From assembly GCF_000243235.1 (NCBI RefSeq), contig NZ_JH594605.1, positions 128,660 through 192,659 on the forward strand: 64,000 nt of DNA, written 5' to 3'. The DNA is from Gillisia limnaea DSM 15749. Its GTDB lineage: Bacteria > Bacteroidota > Bacteroidia > Flavobacteriales > Flavobacteriaceae. The position numbers were made by a program, and so were the translations under genes. Shown piece by piece: positions 62,943 through 64,000 of this stretch. Numbering within the stretch: the first letter of the stretch is position 1; every line of letters begins with the position of its first letter. The notes beneath the pieces were generated by a model. That model made no database searches. It had not been told where the DNA came from and saw only the letters and a list, made by a program, of their open reading frames with translations.

Positions 62943-63172
62943 GCTCCAAAAAAAAAGTGTTATTAGTTTTTGCCCTTGTGCGACCGTTTGAAATAAGTCC
63001 CCCCTAAACGGGACTTATTAGTAGGTTTTCTGCCATTCAGTTAAATAAGATTTTAGAATCATAAATCACTTTCTATTTGTGGGTTAACACCCACTTTCCA
63101 TTTCTTACCACTGCTCCGGGTCCTTGTTTAGTGCTGGGCTGTGCAAAATTACGGGATGATTTCTATTTCTGT

Positions 63173-63355
63173 TCAGCTCTTCAAAAATGAGATCCGGCTC
63201 ACTTCTGATATCAAATAACCCAAACGCTTTAAAATGGCTTTGTGCTCATACCCGTGAAGTAAATCCTCAAGATCATTTTGGGTAGTTTCTTCCCGCAACT
63301 CTCCTACCATGGGGAGAATTTGGTTTATGCCACCCAACTTATTCTGATAACGCAT
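63173..63355 (-). pseudogene. 60-codon frame, possible AbiEi antitoxin remnant
   Basis: The frame contains EDLLHGYEHKAILKRLGYLI, which resembles the helical segment near the end of AbiEi-family antitoxins (KAxLxRLGYLLE). After the stop, another frame gives VVRNGKWVL, like the family's usual ending. No full domain is present. Decay by frameshift is a possible reading. Confidence 0.3.
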
Positions 63356-63390
63356 AAGATCTGCCAGGGTTTGCGTCTGAGATGGTTTTT

Positions 63391-64000
63391 TTAAGTACGA
63401 ACTGCTTTTTCAATTGGAATCTCACCGGCAACGATTTCAAAAACCTTGTTTTTCTTTACCTCACCATCTAAAACCTCCACTAAAGTTTTAGCTACATCTG
63501 CTCTAGAGATACTTCCCTGTTTATCTAATTTTTCTTTGAGTTTAATTTTACCAGTACCACTGTTATCTGTTAATGAACCTGGTCTTACAATACTATATTC
63601 TAGCCCACTTGCTTTTAGATAATCGTCGGCATTTTGTTTTGCTTTCAAATAATCTTGAAGCTCATCACTTATAGAAGGATTATCTGCTCCCATGGAACTT
63701 AACATTACAAATTTTCCTGCTCCTGATTTCTTAGCAGCATCGGTGAGCCTTTTTGCTCCTTCCTGATCTACCTCTATAACCTTTTTACCTTTAGATCCTG
63801 CTGCAAAAATTACTTTATCCGCATTTTTTACCGCATGGCTTAGATCTTCTTCAAGATCTGCCATAACAGTCATTACATTTTCTTTTTCAAAAAAATCTTT
63901 TTGCTCTTGTTTTCTAACCATGGCTATAGGCCGATAGTTTTCCGACTCCTTCAATAAATTGATGATGATTCTTCCTGTAGTACCGTTAGCACCGGCTACT
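63391..64000 (-). CDS. NAD(P)-binding Rossmann protein, atypical SDR/NmrA-like (5' end outside window)
   Basis: The frame stays open beyond the TTG at 63954 to the right edge, reading VAGANGTTGRIIINLLKESE, the glycine-rich nucleotide motif. So the gene starts outside the window. The visible part has VIFAAGSKGKKVIEVDQEGA, KFVMLSSMGADNPSISDE and YSIVRPGSLTDNSGTGKI, as in YwnB/NmrA-like proteins. The catalytic YxxxK of classical SDRs is replaced by YLKAKQNADDYLKASG. The function is probably a redox sensor or oxidoreductase, not proved. Confidence 0.85.
   Translation of the reverse strand, partial: VAGANGTTGRIIINLLKESENYRPIAMVRKQEQKDFFEKENVMTVMADLEEDLSHAVKNADKVIFAAGSKGKKVIEVDQEGAKRLTDAAKKSGAGKFVMLSSMGADNPSISDELQDYLKAKQNADDYLKASGLEYSIVRPGSLTDNSGTGKIKLKEKLDKQGSISRADVAKTLVEVLDGEVKKNKVFEIVAGEIPIEKAVRT

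Overview
The window is AT-rich chromosomal DNA from a member of the Bacteroidota, most likely a marine-type Flavobacteriaceae (Gramella/Christiangramia, Salegentibacter or Zunongwangia-like). The grounds are several TAnnTTTG-type promoter elements, start codons with A-rich leaders instead of Shine-Dalgarno sites, and typical family content: an outer-membrane beta-barrel TonB-dependent receptor, a fused ResB-CcsA cytochrome c maturation protein, DUF2520, DUF2911, a zinc-dependent metalloprotease, and a probable cysteate synthase plus acyltransferase pair for sulfonolipids. Genus and species cannot be fixed from the sequence alone.

Positions 1-34360 are a gene-dense core. In order they hold a truncated outer-membrane transporter, the putative sulfonolipid pair, a prolyl oligopeptidase, a YbaB/EbfC protein, a peroxiredoxin-like protein, threonine aldolase, a large metalloprotease, prfB with its programmed +1 frameshift, an ArsC-like protein, a TonB-dependent receptor, fumarase and ResB-CcsA. 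Then come a seven-gene operon-like run (DUF2520, KdsC-like phosphatase, SugE/Gdx-type SMR, UbiA prenyltransferase, Maf, a lipoprotein, a short MscS), a secreted PIG-L deacetylase with a 35-residue membrane peptide, a sodium/solute symporter and a Gfo/Idh/MocA dehydrogenase, a DUF2911 protein, and a probable light/UV operon (SRPBCC, SDR-like, photolyase) behind a palindromic operator. A tRNA-Pro(GGG) closes the core.

From the tRNA to the right edge the character changes: long gene-poor stretches, many decayed genes and mobile DNA. Directly after the tRNA are two 17-bp direct repeats and a tyrosine integrase that has lost its catalytic domain, so this looks like the boundary of an old integrated element. 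The island carries stress and maintenance functions: two DUF892 ferritin-like genes (one dead and split by an IS200 element), DUF3891, two mechanosensitive or CLC-type channels, DUF421, a YqaE/Pmp3-like 50-residue membrane protein, a DJ-1/PfpI protein, the Ku-LigD end-joining pair, a zinc alcohol dehydrogenase and an SDR. It also carries an unusual PLP enzyme next to an FAD/NAD(P)-binding protein, and near the end a Xre/RES toxin-antitoxin pair. Remnants of cyclase, FAD oxidoreductase, HipA-like kinase, VOC and possibly YqcI/YcgG genes lie between them.

The most distinctive structural signal is a family of IS200-derived elements: two 558-bp copies differing by one base, and three short non-autonomous relatives (15296-15492, 31412-31567, 61677-61797). 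The relatives keep the IS ends, lack the transposase, and carry extra palindromes nested at the tips of the end hairpins. Related palindromes also occur inside a PLP-enzyme coding sequence.
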